Source: Brevipalpus yothersi (lineage: Eukaryota; Arthropoda; Arachnida; Trombidiformes; Tenuipalpidae). Taken from it: a stretch of DNA of 64,000 bases. The stretch's first letter is position 1. Each line of letters starts with the position of its first letter. Below, in pieces: positions 14,338-24,727 of the stretch. The translations under genes were made by a program, and so were the position numbers. The DNA is taken from the NCBI GenBank assembly GCA_003956705.1, contig QZCP01000831.1:17438-81437 (forward strand), read 5' to 3'. The notes below the pieces were generated by a model. It did no database searches, was not told where the DNA came from, and was given only the letters and a program-made list of their open reading frames with translations.

Positions 14338-15028
14338 CGTGCTCATCTTGAACTGTATTCCTTGGGCTTGTATCGTTCTCACTTCACAAGCTGACTCACG
14401 GAAAGTCTGTCTGTTCCCTTTTATTATGCAATTCAACGGAACGGATGATGTGTGAAGATAGCAAAGCCATTTTGATCCCTAATAAGCTTCCCAAATCACC
14501 ACCAGCATCATGATTACTTACCACTATTCATTTAATTTCTCTCTTTTTCTCATCCATTTTCTCAAAGTCTCGTCATTTTTGCACATTGAAATCAAACAGA
14601 GAGACTCTCTGAGAGAGTTCTCAGAGGAAGAGTGAGAAAGAGAGGGGAAGTAAAGGGAAAACATTGAAATTCGATGGATCCATCGAGGTGGATGCTTTGC
14701 TATGCAATAAAATAGCTGAATAGAGAAAGGATTTAAACATGAATTTGACAAAATTTGATGCATCATATTGTATGATGGAATTTTATTGAATTTGATAGAG
14801 GAATGTATTGAACTGAAGGATGGATAGCACTTAGCGTCGATTCTGGGAGAGTGGCGGCAGTGTTTAAGTCCCCCTAGTAAAGTGGGCTAAATTTGAATGC
14901 AAGTATTTCAATTTCTATGTATATCGAGCTCAATGGGTGGTGGTAGAGATGGTTGAGTGAAAGTGAAAGAGGAGAGTTAATTTGGGCAAAATAGTCTTGT
15001 CCATGGTTTTGTGTTGCAGTAGGAAAAG

Positions 15029-15030
<2 letters not shown>

Positions 15031-15091
<61 letters not shown>
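15031..15091. repeat. (CT)n microsatellite
   Basis: About 61 bp of pure CT dinucleotide repeat. Confidence 0.97.
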
Positions 15092-15092
<1 letters not shown>

Positions 15093-16744
15093 AATCGCGA
15101 AAGGAATGTTATGGAAAGAGATGGATGGAGCTATTGAATCATTTTGAGCATTCCAAATGGTAGTTGAAATAAATACACAGAGGCAGTGAGAAGAAGAAAA
15201 AATATAGACAGAGACAGAAAGTGGATGAAAAAAAGTGCTCCGAGTCCAGTGGCAGGCAGCGATTCTTGGACTATTTATCACTTTTTGACAGGCTAAGGAA
15301 GGCGAAAAAAGTCGAAAAGATCGCGCAAGATGCTCATAGAAAGGAGAAGAAGGAGGAGGAGAAGGAAGAGGAGGGTGATAGTGTATTATGAGGAGATGAG
15401 AGGAGAAGGATAAAACACGATAGGATGAATTGTGTGTGTACAGAGGAGAAGAAGAAACGGAGGCAAGATAAATTCGAAGAAAAAATAGGGTAAAAGTACT
15501 GGAGATGGTAGTAATAGAGATCAAGAAGCGAAAAAGAGGATCAACTCATTGTGTGTGGCATGAATTATGAATATTCAAGGGAAAAAAAGAGTGTAAAATA
15601 AAATGGTACTTAATGGTTGTGTAGAATTTCGAAAAAGGATGAAATCAACTTATTCCACCATTTTTTCTGTCTCTTTGGTAAATTTTTCCTTGAGACACAC
15701 TATTTCTCTCTATCACTAGACAATAGAAGGGCAAAAGTCTAGGAGAGGAACGAAAAAATTTGCATAAATACATAAATTTTGAATACTAACTCATACATAT
15801 GTGTGTGTACATATACATTTGCATCCTAGCATAGCGAGTCGGTTTCGCTATTTTCATCTCTTCCGTATGTGACGTTAACTGAATTATTCAACTTGTTGCT
15901 TCCCAGTAAATAGCAGCATGAAAAGTGGAAAAAGAGATGGAAAAACGATTGAAAATTTTCATTCTCTTTGGCCTTCCGTTTTTTTTTCATCACATTTACT
16001 ATTCCAAAAACACACACACATAGATAACTGATGATTATCTCTCTCTTCTCATGAAATGGCCTATTATTGATGTGTCTCGTTGAGAGAGTGAAAGCGTTTG
16101 TTTTTTCACAAATGACAGTGAAAAGTATGGGAACCTTCTAGGAATTTGTATTGATAAGGGCCAAGGAATGATGATGATAAATCTTGATATGTGAATTACA
16201 GAGGCTGGAGAAGGAGAGAGAGAAAGAGGCTGAAAAGATGCGGAGAAGATGCAGATCTTTCTCTTTCTCTTTCTTTTATGATCAGTTAATCATTTCTTGA
16301 ATCCCTCGGGCATTTTGTGTATGGCTCCTCCTAATTTTTGCTTCTTTTTCGCACCCGAAATTAATGATTATGATTTTGAATGACGAAAATCGTACGACAA
16401 AACAGAACGTGCTCTTTTTGAGTACTCTTTCTCAGCTCAATTGCTGGAGGCTAATTAGTCGAAACTAGTTTCACTTTGATTCGTTAGTGGCAAAAGGAAT
16501 ATCAGCAAAAAACTTGGACACGAATTTATTATTTACATCAGATGAAGTGGAACTAGATGAAACCCATCGATTTTCATGGAAGGAGGTTAACCACTATTTT
16601 GTATACAATCTACCATCAATTGGGCTTGGATGATTCAGTGTAAGCTTTCTTGGGCAATCTTGTTGATGCATGAAAAATTTGCATAAAAGAAATCCGGGGA
16701 ACATCTAATTTGGTCACCTTGGTTGACCATGAAATGATATGCTC

Positions 16745-18116
16745 TGTAAGAGTATAGCTTGCTCGTTCTCTCTCTCTCTCTCTCTCTCTTTCTATTTGCT
16801 CCTCCATTTTGACCTCAGTCCTTTGGGACACCTAAAATTCCCAAGAACTGGTAAAGTCCCGGGACAAGCTAGCTCCAGGGTTTATCGGATTCTGACCGTT
16901 GAGAAAAGATTCACACAAAGAAGCTCAGTTCGAGTTATGATGACGAGAGCGTTAGTTTGAAGACTGAAAACCTTACATTTTGAATCTTTGATTACTCATT
17001 TTCAATTAGATATCATTATAATTATTCAAATTAAACTCAATTCGATAGTGTGACTCATGTGTTCAACTGATATTCTCATATTCCACCGAGATCGATTCGA
17101 TCAATAATAGTTTTGAGTGAAAAAAATCTGAAAGTTTCAAGTTTTGACCATTTTTTGAAATTCCTTCATGGTGAAATTTCGATTTGAACTTTTCTGATGT
17201 TTGATTCTATCTTTATACTCATGTACGTTGTTGACTGAGTCTGTTAACACAAGAAATTCGATTCTATGATTTTCCAATCGAAAGTTATGGTGAAAAATTA
17301 AGTGACTTTCTCAACTTTTCACTTTCATCGGAAATTTTTGCCAGAATTTTTATTTTTCAACTTTTCATCATGATGCTGATATTTTCGTGATTAGTTTTGG
17401 ATGCTGATTCAGGAACAATAATAAAAACATCTGTGCTATTCCTCATTCAAAAGTTATGAGCAAAACTTAACCGTTTTCCGCCCAAATTTCATCATTTTCA
17501 TCATCATCAAAATTCTCGGCCAAAATTTTTGGTTCACTCGAATCTCATGATTTTTTCATGGAATTGAATTGTTCTTGTTGAGCTGAATCTAATGGTGTGC
17601 TCATTAATCCTGTAACACATATACTTTGCGAGATATGGTCAAAAATTAAGTGATATTTCCACTTTTTGCATCAATTTCATCATCCTCAAAATTTTTGGTG
17701 AAAATTTCCGTTTGAGCTAAACCTCCTCATTTCTTCATGGATATGGATTCCTCTCATTGTACTGAATCAATTGACATGCTGATAATGCCTGAAATGTTTC
17801 TACTCATCAAGTTATGACCGAAAATTAAGTGAAATTTTCTGATTTTCCACTATTTTCATCATCCTCAAAACTTTTCGGCGAAATTTTTTCCTGGCCTGAA
17901 TTCTTCTGATTTTTCGATAAATTTGGATTCTTATTGATGGATTGAGCCTAGTGATATGCTTGATATGGATAAATTCATGATGTTTTCTGAACTATCATCG
18001 AAAAGAAAATGATTTTTGGCCCTTTCGCAGCATAATCTTAGCGATCACTTTCGCCATTTTTTTTTCTTCCCCGCCTTTCTCGACCGAACGGACAAAGGGT
18101 AATAAAAAGTTCAACA
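16745..18116 (+). repeat. 5' LTR (minimum 16745-17080, probably to about 18116)
   Basis: Bases 16745-17080 are repeated at 22232-22563. Directly after 17080 there is no primer-binding-like sequence. Such a sequence (TGGTGGCGC) first appears at 18122, preceded by an AATAAA at 18101 and a CA-ending run at 18116. An LTR from 16745 to 18116 would have the classic TGT...ACA ends. The tandem repeats described separately also seem to begin before 17080, which argues that 17080 is not a natural border. Both readings are possible; I favour the long LTR. Confidence 0.6.
17000..17995 (+). repeat. Degenerate tandem repeat of about 178 bp, five or more units
   Basis: A recurring block (an AGTTATGG-like stretch, then GAAAAATTAAGTGA, then TTTCATCATCCTCAAAATTTT, then a GATATGGATT-like part, then ATGCT-like) starts near 17106, 17284, 17452, 17632, 17810 and 17991, giving spacings of 178, 168, 180, 178 and 181 bp. 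The units are diverged but alignable by eye. The end of the LTR segment shared with the 3' copy (about 17035-17080) resembles the tail of such a unit. The array lies between the certain part of the 5' LTR and gag. Confidence 0.6.
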
Positions 18117-18121
18117 AGTTT

Positions 18122-18139
18122 TGGTGGCGCAAGTCGTGG
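18122..18139 (+). other. Candidate primer binding site
   Basis: TGGTGGCGCAAGTCGTGG begins with TGG, as expected for complementarity to the CCA 3' end of a priming tRNA, and lies a few bases after a plausible LTR end at 18116. I could not match it to a particular tRNA by eye. Confidence 0.4.
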
Positions 18140-18280
18140 ATTGTGCGCATTTCGATAATCAACATTGACGTTTGGTGTACTTGTATTAACGTTGGTTTAG
18201 AACGCTAGTGAACATTGTAATCAGCTAAAAAAACTTTTTTCTTCACTTCTATTTCTTCTGATTTGATCATAATTGAAATT

Positions 18281-19141
18281 ATGAACACATATAATTTGAG
18301 AAACGTTCGTTCGAACTCAAATGCCAGCTCAACCAACATGGAGCCAGTGGATAGTGGCCAACTTTCCAATGTACAACAACAACAACAACATGCACCCAAT
18401 GTAAGCAATACTTATTGTTCCAATGAGATCACGATAAAAGAGTTTAAAGGTGACAGCAGTAAGGTGTCAGCTAGGAATTGGATATACAGATTTGACATGT
18501 TATCAGATCGTAAAAAATGGTCCAATGCTGATAAAATTTTCATGTTAGGCAATTTTCTGAGTGATGAGGCTGCTGAATGGTACATAACGACTTTGAGAAG
18601 AAATGAAAAAATTGAATATGATGAAATGAAAGAATTATTCTTGAAACGTTTCGACATCAAATTAGTTGATCCTTTAGTAGAATTTTGTCGACTCAAATAT
18701 GATTCCCAGAAAGGTATAAAAATTTATTTCGAAAAGAAGAGAGAACTTGGAATGAATGCTGAACTAACTGAAATGCAAATTGTCACGTTGATGATTGATG
18801 GATTACCACCATCTTTATCCTCATTCTTCACCACCATAAAACCTCCAACTATGGATGAGTTTTACAACATCGCAAGACAAGCGGAAACTAACCTCAAATT
18901 GAGTGAAGTTTCGAGAAATCGGCCCATGAATCATGAGCCAAGAAAACAATTCTCTTCCAAGAGAAAAGTGGCGCCTAATCCATGCAAAATTTGTATGGAA
19001 AAAGGGCATCCTAATCGTATGCACTACACGTACGATTGTTGGTTTAATCCAAAGAATTCCAATTCAAGTTTCAATCCGTCCAAAAAGTTCAAACCTCTCT
19101 CTTTCCCTAACAAAACCCAACCACCAAAAGTTTTAAACTAA
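18281..19141 (+). CDS. gag: Gag polyprotein of Ty3-type retrotransposon
   Basis: This frame encodes 286 aa from the first in-frame ATG. It should form the virus-like particle that packages element RNA. A Q-rich stretch lies near residue 35. It is followed by a capsid-like helical region with the order W-x-Y-x-F ... AAEWY ... F-x-x-RF typical of Ty3 Gag. Near the C-terminus there is a zinc knuckle with expanded spacing, CKIC then H and C in the pattern C-X2-C-X9-H-X4-C, and then a WFNPKN segment. There are no internal stops. The frame ends in TAA at 19139-19141, directly after a slippery heptamer, and overlaps the pol frame by about 30 nt. A TTG six codons upstream is in frame but the ATG is the more sensible start. 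Confidence 0.88.
   Translation: MNTYNLRNVRSNSNASSTNMEPVDSGQLSNVQQQQQHAPNVSNTYCSNEITIKEFKGDSSKVSARNWIYRFDMLSDRKKWSNADKIFMLGNFLSDEAAEWYITTLRRNEKIEYDEMKELFLKRFDIKLVDPLVEFCRLKYDSQKGIKIYFEKKRELGMNAELTEMQIVTLMIDGLPPSLSSFFTTIKPPTMDEFYNIARQAETNLKLSEVSRNRPMNHEPRKQFSSKRKVAPNPCKICMEKGHPNRMHYTYDCWFNPKNSNSSFNPSKKFKPLSFPNKTQPPKVLN
19132..19138 (+). promoter_or_regulatory. -1 ribosomal frameshift site TTTAAAC at the gag/pol junction
   Basis: In the gag frame the bases read GTT TTA AAC TAA, so T-TTA-AAC falls in the exact X-XXY-YYZ phase needed for -1 slippage, ending one codon before the gag stop. The pol frame is -1 relative to gag and is open from 19111 on, so slippage here would yield one Gag-Pol product. 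I did not find a convincing downstream stem-loop by eye. The alternative is reinitiation or another expression route for pol. Confidence 0.75.
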
Positions 19142-22110
19142 TTGAGCCTGAATGTTCTCCACTCATTATTCTAAGAGCTATCATAAACGATAAAGTTGTT
19201 CCAATTTTATTCGATACGGGAGCTAATATTTCTATTATTTCTTCTCATTTGCTCCCAAAATTGAATCTCTCCATTATTCCCAATAAAATAGCCATTCGAG
19301 GCTTTGATGCTCTTTCGGAATGTTCAGGCTACACAACAGCTTTAGTTACCATAGGATTAATCACGGAAAACATACAATTCCATGTGGTCAAATCAAGTGT
19401 TCATCCAATTATTTTAGGATTAGATAATCGAAAAAAATTCAGACTTAAGCTTGAAGAAGATGATCAAGTTACACAATCACTTACGTTACTTGATCAAGAA
19501 GTGACCACAACAATTGACCAGATCCCAAATCGAACAGCTTCATCAGTAAACAGTGTAGAGAATGATCCCATTCAAAATTTACTCAGCGAATTTTCAGATA
19601 TTTTTTCGAAACACAAATACGATATTGGTGAGGTGAAACTAGATGAGGCTCAGATTAATTTAACATCAGATATGCCAATCAGTTTGAGGCCTTATCGTTG
19701 TTCAGAGTCTGATCAGAAGATAATCGATGAACAAATCAAACAATTATTGAAGTTTAACATCATTAGACACTCGACATCTCCATATTCAGCACCAATTACC
19801 TTGGTAAACAAAAAAGATGAGGGTGAGAAATCTAGATTATGCATTGACTTCCGGAAGCTTAATGAAATTTCAATAGTTGACAGTTATCCGTTTCCCAGAA
19901 TAGAAGATATTTTGGACAAATTGCATGGCAGCTCAATCTTCTCTACAATTGATATTTCCTCAGGTTTTTGGCACATTAAGGTACGAGAAAAAGATACTCA
20001 AAAACTAGCTTTCGTTACACAACGTAATCACTTCGAATTCCTGAGATTAGCGTTCGGATATCGGAACAGTAGTGCCATTTTCTCTCGAATCATGTATCGT
20101 ATGATCGAGAAGTATAATCTACAAGATTTTTGTCATAATTACATTGATGATTTCCTAATCCATTCAAAGAATTTAGAAGAGCATCTAGTTCACCTGAGAG
20201 CTTTATTTTCTGCTCTTCAAGCTGAAGGGATTAAGTTGAAATTATCGAAATGTAAGTTTGCTCTCCAGGAAGTTGAGTATCTAGGACACAAGATAAGGGA
20301 AAATCAGATATCTCCGTTGAATGATAATGTATCCGCCATACTCAAATTTCCATCTCCAAACAATAAAAAAGCTCTGCAACGATTATTAGGGAAAATCAAT
20401 TATTATCGAAAATTTATTCCAAATGTGACGAAAATTCTGTTTCCACTGTTTAATCTCCTCAAGAATGAAACTGTTTTTAAATGGGATGAAAGTTGTATGA
20501 AAGCTTTTGAAGATATTAAGATAATTCTTACCTCAGCACCAGTTTTGATGATTTTTGATCCAAAAAAGCCCTGCCATGTGGAAACGGATGCATCAAAAAT
20601 AGGAGTTGGAGCAGTTTTGAAGCAGGAAGATTCGAATAAAGTTCTCCATCCAATCGCATATTTTTCGAGAAAATTATTACCATATGAAACGAATTACGAT
20701 CCATGTGAATTGGAATGTTTAGCAGTAGTCGATGCACTAGATTATTGGCATCATTATTTGTATGGTAAAAAGTTCACAGTGATCACTGATCACCTTGCGT
20801 TGCAATGGCTGAACAAAATCAAGAAGCCACGATCGAGACTATTCAAATGGGCATTGAAATTAAGTCAATATAATTTTCAAATCAAATATCGACCAGGAGC
20901 TCAAAATATCGGAGCTGATGCTCTGTCTCGATCACCGATCAATTTAGATTTTCATCATGAAGATCACTTGAAAATTGTCAATCTCATTTGCAAAAACGTT
21001 TTGAAACAAGCTCAAAACGAAGAAAAAATGGAAGGAATATCACTTCCATATGAGAAAAACAATGAAGACTTTTTAGTCAAGAAAAAAGGCTTATTTACTC
21101 GATACTATACACCAGTATCATTGAGAGCCAAGATAATCGATGAATTTCATCATCAATTTGGTCACATCGGAGTTAAGAAAATGCTCCAAATGATATCAAG
21201 AACATATTTTTGGCCGGATATGACCACTGACATCAAGTCATATGTAGACACGTGTAAAACGTGTTCGATAAACAAGATCAAAAGAAGTCCAAAGATTGGC
21301 ACTTTGTCAATCACAGGACCGGCCCAAAATCCACTAGAAATCATTTCAATTGATACTGTGGGTGGATTCGAAGGCTACCAATCGAAATTGAAATATTTGC
21401 ATCTTGCAATTGATCATTTCACTCGTTTTGTTTGGTGTAGACCATCGAAAACTCAAAAAGCTAATGATTTTCGAAATTTACTCGAAAATATTTTGATCAT
21501 CGATACTCCAAAAATTCTCATCTCTGATAACTATCCTGGAATAGTTTCTAAAAGTTTTCGATCCTTTCTGAATGAAAAAAATATTCAATTCAAACTCATT
21601 CCAGCTTATTGCCCAAAAAGCAATGGCATGGTAGAAAGAGTTAATCAAACTATTGTCGATATGATGAGATGTAAGAATTATGAAAATGAGGGGAAAATCC
21701 CATGGCCAAATTTGGCTCTTCAATCAATCAACGAATACAATAACACTCTGCATTCATCCACGAAGTTCTCTCCTAAATTCCTACTGACAGGCTTCTCTAA
21801 GTATGAAAATTCTTTAAAAGATAAACCAAATTTAGAGGAGGCCAGAAAATTAGCTTTCGAAAACTCCAAAAAGTCTCATGATATGAACAAAAAACATTAT
21901 GATGAAAAACACAAAGACTTTTCTTTCAATGTAGGAGATTTAGTAATGATCGAGAATAATTCTATGGGAAAATTAGCTACAAGAAGAAGCGGACCATTCA
22001 AGATAATCGAAAAAATCTCCGATAATTCATTCAAAATTGACACCAAGAAAAATCTCAGAATCCACAATGTAGTTAATTCACATCAAATGTCACCATTTGT
22101 ATCTCATTGA
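19138..22110 (+). CDS. pol: Pol polyprotein (protease, RT, RNase H, integrase)
   Basis: The frame is uninterrupted for 990 codons when entered by frameshifting at 19138. The first ATG-like start in some frame calls (TTG at 19249) would cut off the protease active site. Domains in order are: aspartic protease with DTGA at residues 26-29; reverse transcriptase with YIDD at about 335-338; RNase H with the ETDASK start and a TDHLAL motif; integrase with an HHCC zinc region (FHHQFGH ... CKTC) and a DDE triad (SIDTVGG, SDNYPG, NGMVERVN); and a C-terminal GPF/Y-type module (RRSGPFKIIEK). All catalytic residues I can check are present. Reverse transcription and integration would occur in the cytoplasmic particle and nucleus respectively. 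No env follows. Confidence 0.93.
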   Translation, partial: LIEPECSPLIILRAIINDKVVPILFDTGANISIISSHLLPKLNLSIIPNKIAIRGFDALSECSGYTTALVTIGLITENIQFHVVKSSVHPIILGLDNRKKFRLKLEEDDQVTQSLTLLDQEVTTTIDQIPNRTASSVNSVENDPIQNLLSEFSDIFSKHKYDIGEVKLDEAQINLTSDMPISLRPYRCSESDQKIIDEQIKQLLKFNIIRHSTSPYSAPITLVNKKDEGEKSRLCIDFRKLNEISIVDSYPFPRIEDILDKLHGSSIFSTIDISSGFWHIKVREKDTQKLAFVTQRNHFEFLRLAFGYRNSSAIFSRIMYRMIEKYNLQDFCHNYIDDFLIHSKNLEEHLVHLRALFSALQAEGIKLKLSKCKFALQEVEYLGHKIRENQISPLNDNVSAILKFPSPNNKKALQRLLGKINYYRKFIPNVTKILFPLFNLLKNETVFKWDESCMKAFEDIKIILTSAPVLMIFDPKKPCHVETDASKIGVGAVLKQEDSNKVLHPIAYFSRKLLPYETNYDPCELECLAVVDALDYWHHYLYGKKFTVITDHLALQWLNKIKKPRSRLFKWALKLSQYNFQIKYRPGAQNIGADALSRSPINLDFHHEDHLKIVNLICKNVLKQAQNEEKMEGISLPYEKNNEDFLVKKKGLFTRYYTPVSLRAKIIDEFHHQFGHIGVKKMLQMISRTYFWPDMTTDIKSYVDTCKTCSINKIKRSPKIGTLSITGPAQNPLEIISIDTVGGFEGYQSKLKYLHLAIDHFTRFVWCRPSKTQKANDFRNLLENILIIDTPKILISDNYPGIVSKSFRSFLNEKNIQFKLIPAYCPKSNGMVERVNQTIVDMMRCKNYENEGKIPWPNLALQSINEYNNTLHSSTKFSPKFLLTGFSKYENSLKDKPNLEEARKLAFENSKKSHDMNKKHYDEKHKDFSFNVGDLVMIENNSMGKLATRRSGPFKIIEKISDNSFKIDTKKNLRIHNVVNSHQMSPFVSH

Positions 22111-22218
22111 ACAAAAAGTATTGCACTCTTTTGCCATGTATTCATACTTAATATTTGTAATCCCGTAACTTTTCCATTTATGCTATAATTCATTTCTTTC
22201 AACCCACCTGTAACCCTT

Positions 22219-22231
22219 TAAAGTGGGGGGA
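22219..22231 (+). other. Polypurine tract
   Basis: AAAGTGGGGGGA directly precedes the TGTAAG start of the 3' LTR, as expected for the plus-strand primer of an LTR element. It fixes the left border of the LTR at 22232. Confidence 0.85.
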
Positions 22232-22563
22232 TGTAAGAGTATAGCTTGCTCGTTCTCTCTCTCTCTCTCTCTTTCTATTTGCTCCTCCATTTTGACCTCA
22301 GTCCTTTGGGACACCTAAAATTCCCAAGAACTGGTAAAGTCCCGGGACAAGCTAGCTCCAGGGTTTATCGGATTCTGACCGTTGAGAAAAGATTCACACA
22401 AAGAAGCTCAGTTCGAGTTATGATGACGAGAGCGTTAGTTTGAAGACTGAAAACCTTACATTTTGAATCTTTGATTACTCATTTTCAATTAGATATCATT
22501 ATAATTATTCAAATTAAACTCAATTCGATAGTGTGACTCATGTGTTCAACTGATATTCTCATA
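22232..22563 (+). repeat. 3' LTR copy (332 bp, possibly truncated)
   Basis: The copy matches 16745-17080 with no differences I noticed except a shorter CT run. Similarity to the 5' copy stops abruptly after CTCATA. If the LTR is really about 1.37 kb, this copy has lost about 1 kb at its 3' side. Confidence 0.9.
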
Positions 22564-24727
22564 GCTCCTTGGTCATTCTGATTACGGTGGGAGAGAAAGA
22601 GAAAGAGAGAGAAAATAGCCAGAACTAAGAGGAAGAGTCAATTTTGTGGCCATTCAAAAGTATACCCATTTGATAGTTGTGGTCATAACAATGGAGAAGA
22701 AAGAACCATTACATTTTGGATGTATTCACGATTGGTCATTAGAAATAATCTTACCTTGAAACGTTACCACATTCGAATCAAGTCCACTCGTTAGGGCTCA
22801 ACTTGGCAAGAATTCTCTTTATTCTCTCTCTCTCTCTCTGATGGCAGGTAAAGTTGATATGGCTCATATTAATGTCTATCTATTTTTCCAGAATTTCGAA
22901 GATGAACTTCTTTTCGGTTTCCACATCTCTACTTATTTCAATTGGCACGCTCCTCTGAACGCTGGGCTCATCGATAGTGGCCGGCCTCCATGTACTGAAA
23001 GCGTATCGAGGACATCAAGTAACTTTTTTCTTCTATTCCTATCCTATGAACTGGTCTAGACGCGATTTACGGAATCATCAGGCCGCTCAGGGCCGATGAT
23101 GATGTTGTTCATGCTGGTCGTCTTTGGAGGCCTGCGATGGGGTTGGGGGTGGTGTTGATGGGTGGATAGGGAAGTAAGAAAATGTGGAAAAGATCTTCTC
23201 CCATTGCTCTCTCTCTCTCTTTCTTTCTTTCTTCTCCTCACTTATAACGGATACACAACAAATGAGCTCATCAGGCCTCGTCTTATACTTCCAGCACCTC
23301 AAGGTAAACATTGTGTGTAGGGAACTAACATGAATTCATTTTGCAATTCCGTTATAAGAAGGGTTGACTGAGCTTCTTTTTTTCATCCTATGGCCTACAG
23401 AAGTTTACTTATCCGATAAAATCAAGGAGGTAAACGCAATAAGAAGGCGAGGCTAGAGAGAGAGAGAGCGTAAAAGTGAATCGAGTCCTAATGACTTGTC
23501 TTTTTTGGTGAGATTATCATTTCGTTTCGGTTTAAAGAGCCTTGATCGATGAATACTGTTGGAAAAGTGAGATCAAATTGCTTGATTGCTTGAATAATCT
23601 ATAGGAGAAAAAAAACTTCCGTAGAGGAGGCGATTTTTCCATGCGTGCATTACGTTTCCTTCAAAATAATGAAAACAGCTTGACCAGTGACGAACATTTT
23701 CAAGAATACCGTTATTTTCCGGGAAAGGGAAAGATATTTACCATATTCGAACTGCAATTTGATGAAATTTTACAATTTCATCGATAGCACCTTTTTATGA
23801 ATCGAGCTTATCTGACCAATTGGAATCCTCACGACTGATTAAAATTATAATTACATGTATTCTTCTCCGGAAACGAACTTCTCTAGGAAATGAAATGACG
23901 AAACTGATGTTCATTCCTTACAATCATTGATTGGATCATAATTCATTCTTCTAATCCAGTTCTCAGCTCTACACCATTAAGTTTATTATAATTCCACACT
24001 GTAACATGCTATAATGTGAAGCATCGAAAAATTCGAAAAATTTTTTGACTCGATCAAGTTGAGGGTGTTAGAGTCAAGCAACATGAGAACGAAGAAACGA
24101 AATCATTTTCTCTTTGAATATTATCATGTTTATTTTTGTCGATGCTTACAAGGCAAAGATCCAGTTGGAACGAATATATGTTGTAACTTGATTAAAAGAG
24201 CTCTATAAGTTAACAGTTAGCTCTTTGAATAATTGCGTGAATTAATTTGTCATTGTTCTAGGCAGAGTTTAAGTATCTGCCAGGAACTTGAAAAAGAAGG
24301 CTACTACTACCTAGTATATGGACATGTATATTTGTCCAAAAAAACAGTGTATTTTAACGTTATATATTCCAATAAAAGCGTAAATTTTGTATAGTTTATA
24401 AACAAACCCAACAGTAGACATGAGCTTTAACTACAATTGCTTGAATGAGCATTTTGCCCATGAGTTTATGTCTTGAACATCATGACGGTTTACCTAGGAA
24501 ACGTTCGATGCATTTTGATGTATACTTTGGATTGGGAATGAGTAGAACAATAATTTGGAACCAATCATCCCCAATAACATATTTGTCGAAAGAAAAAATA
24601 TTCAGAGATATAACAAAACAAGTGTGTGTGAGTAAGAGATGAACAAATAAATTAACAAGTTCAAATTTGAGATCATTTAAGTATACATTGTATGGTATTT
24701 GAGAATTTTTGCTCGATTATCATTGAA
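22564..24727. other. Stretch without a supported gene
   Basis: Short open frames exist, for example at 22841-23059, but none has recognisable similarity or a convincing splice context. GA/CT runs are short here. Confidence 0.45.

Larger units (their letters stand above)
6092..16744. other. Gene-poor stretch with microsatellites and one N gap
   Basis: No coding region could be supported on either strand. The stretch contains GA or CT tracts at 7241-7272, 9820-10238 (with an N gap), 10942-10981, 13575-13638, 14277-14331 and 15031-15091. Open frames here mostly run through GA/CT repeats or are short with no recognisable similarity. The non-repetitive section at 7600-8100 has a few coding-like codons but no stable frame. 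Confidence 0.5.
16745..22563 (+). mobile_element. Ty3/mdg4 (gypsy)-type LTR retrotransposon
   Basis: The element reads 5' LTR, leader, gag, pol (protease, reverse transcriptase, RNase H, integrase), polypurine tract, 3' LTR. The domain order RT-RNaseH-IN and the IN motifs place it in the Ty3 group. There is no envelope frame and no chromodomain that I can see. The shared LTR segment (about 330 bp) appears identical between the copies apart from the length of an internal CT run, and gag and pol have no internal stops, so the insertion looks young. GCTC flanks both ends (16741-16744 and 22564-22567) and could be a 4-bp target duplication. However, the 5' LTR may really extend to about 18116, in which case the 3' LTR is truncated and the GCTC match is chance. 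Confidence 0.93.

Noticed and set aside
16739..16960. Open frame repeated at 22246-22443
   Set aside because: It is the same LTR sequence read twice. It has no ATG context or similarity and is part of the LTR.
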